5,012 nucleotides of DNA from Thermoplasmata archaeon (GTDB lineage: Archaea; Thermoplasmatota; Thermoplasmata; Thermoplasmatales; Thermoplasmataceae), in the NCBI GenBank assembly GCA_021797385.1, contig JAJZZW010000135.1, forward strand, positions 1-5,012, given 5' to 3'. This document shows, one piece after another, positions 4,926 to 5,012 of the stretch; position 1 is the first letter of the stretch; each line of letters opens with the position of its first letter. The notes below the pieces were generated by a model, which saw nothing but the letters and a program-made list of their open reading frames with translations, was not told the DNA's origin and did not search any database. The position numbers were made by a program, and so were the translations under genes.

Positions 4926-5010
4926 GCGGAGGTTACCGAGTCAGGCTAAAGGTGACAGACTCAAAATCTGTTCCCAAAGGGGTTCGCCGGTTCAAATCCG
5001 ACCCTCCGCA
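4926..5010 (+). tRNA. tRNA-Leu, anticodon CAA
   Basis: An 85-base type II tRNA that reads UUG. Acceptor arms GCGGAGG (4926-4932) and CCTCCGC (5003-5009) pair fully, with discriminator A (5010). The D-arm is ACCG with GG at 4944-4945 and the G·A 13:22 combination usual in tRNA-Leu. Anticodon stem ACAGA/TCTGT encloses the 7-base loop CTCAAAA, with CAA at 4962-4964. The long variable arm CCC-AAA-GGG (4973-4981) confirms the Leu class. The T-loop is TTCAAAT (4991-4997). There is no intron, and CCA is not encoded because TT follows. One oddity: the T-stem has a C·A mismatch (C4987 against A5001). Transcription is probably monocistronic from the upstream TATA box. Confidence 0.95.
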
Positions 5011-5012
5011 TT

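Noticed and set aside
1..5012. CRISPR array, intact insertion sequence or phage genes
   Set aside because: No regularly spaced repeats, no transposase or integrase motif and no phage structural gene seen on either strand.

Overview
The window looks like chromosome from an AT-rich euryarchaeon of the Thermoplasmatales type (Ferroplasma, Acidiplasma, Picrophilus or Cuniculiplasma are plausible; the genus cannot be settled by eye). The archaeal signs are two transcription factor B genes, a stand-alone glutamine amidotransferase subunit of GMP synthase, a Gar1 subunit of the H/ACA RNP, a Pcc1-like KEOPS subunit, and promoters with a BRE/TATA box about 25 bases before an ATG and no ribosome binding site (leaderless genes).

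Layout. Bases 1-135 hold a possible promoter and a doubtful 50-codon ORF on the + strand. An unrecognised 201-residue protein lies on the - strand (136-741), with a perfect 15-base palindrome at its start codon. Next come trmI (836-1552) and guaAA (1593-2159), both on the - strand and probably co-transcribed as guaAA-trmI from a promoter near 2185. A first TFB gene (2239-3156, - strand) is divergent from a gar1-tfb operon (3374-3586 and 3597-4532, + strand) across a 217-base shared intergenic region. The second TFB gene ends 2 bases from the end of a convergent Pcc1-like gene (4535-4741, - strand). The window closes with a complete type II tRNA-Leu(CAA) at 4926-5010.

How the genes relate. Most of the content is information processing: two TFB paralogues (about 58% identical by hand count) for transcription initiation, Gar1 for RNA-guided pseudouridylation, TrmI for m1A in the tRNA T-loop, a Pcc1-like protein for t6A37, and a tRNA. 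GuaAA supplies ammonia for GMP synthesis. Gar1 beside TFB is a known archaeal arrangement. The unusual part is a second TFB in inverted orientation directly upstream of that operon.

I see no clear new defence or mobile system, no CRISPR array and no intact insertion sequence. The points most worth a second look are the head-to-head TFB pair, an SD-led mini-ORF overlapping the start of trmI, the palindrome at the start of the unknown gene, a C·A mismatch in the tRNA T-stem, and the leaderless small ORF at the left edge.
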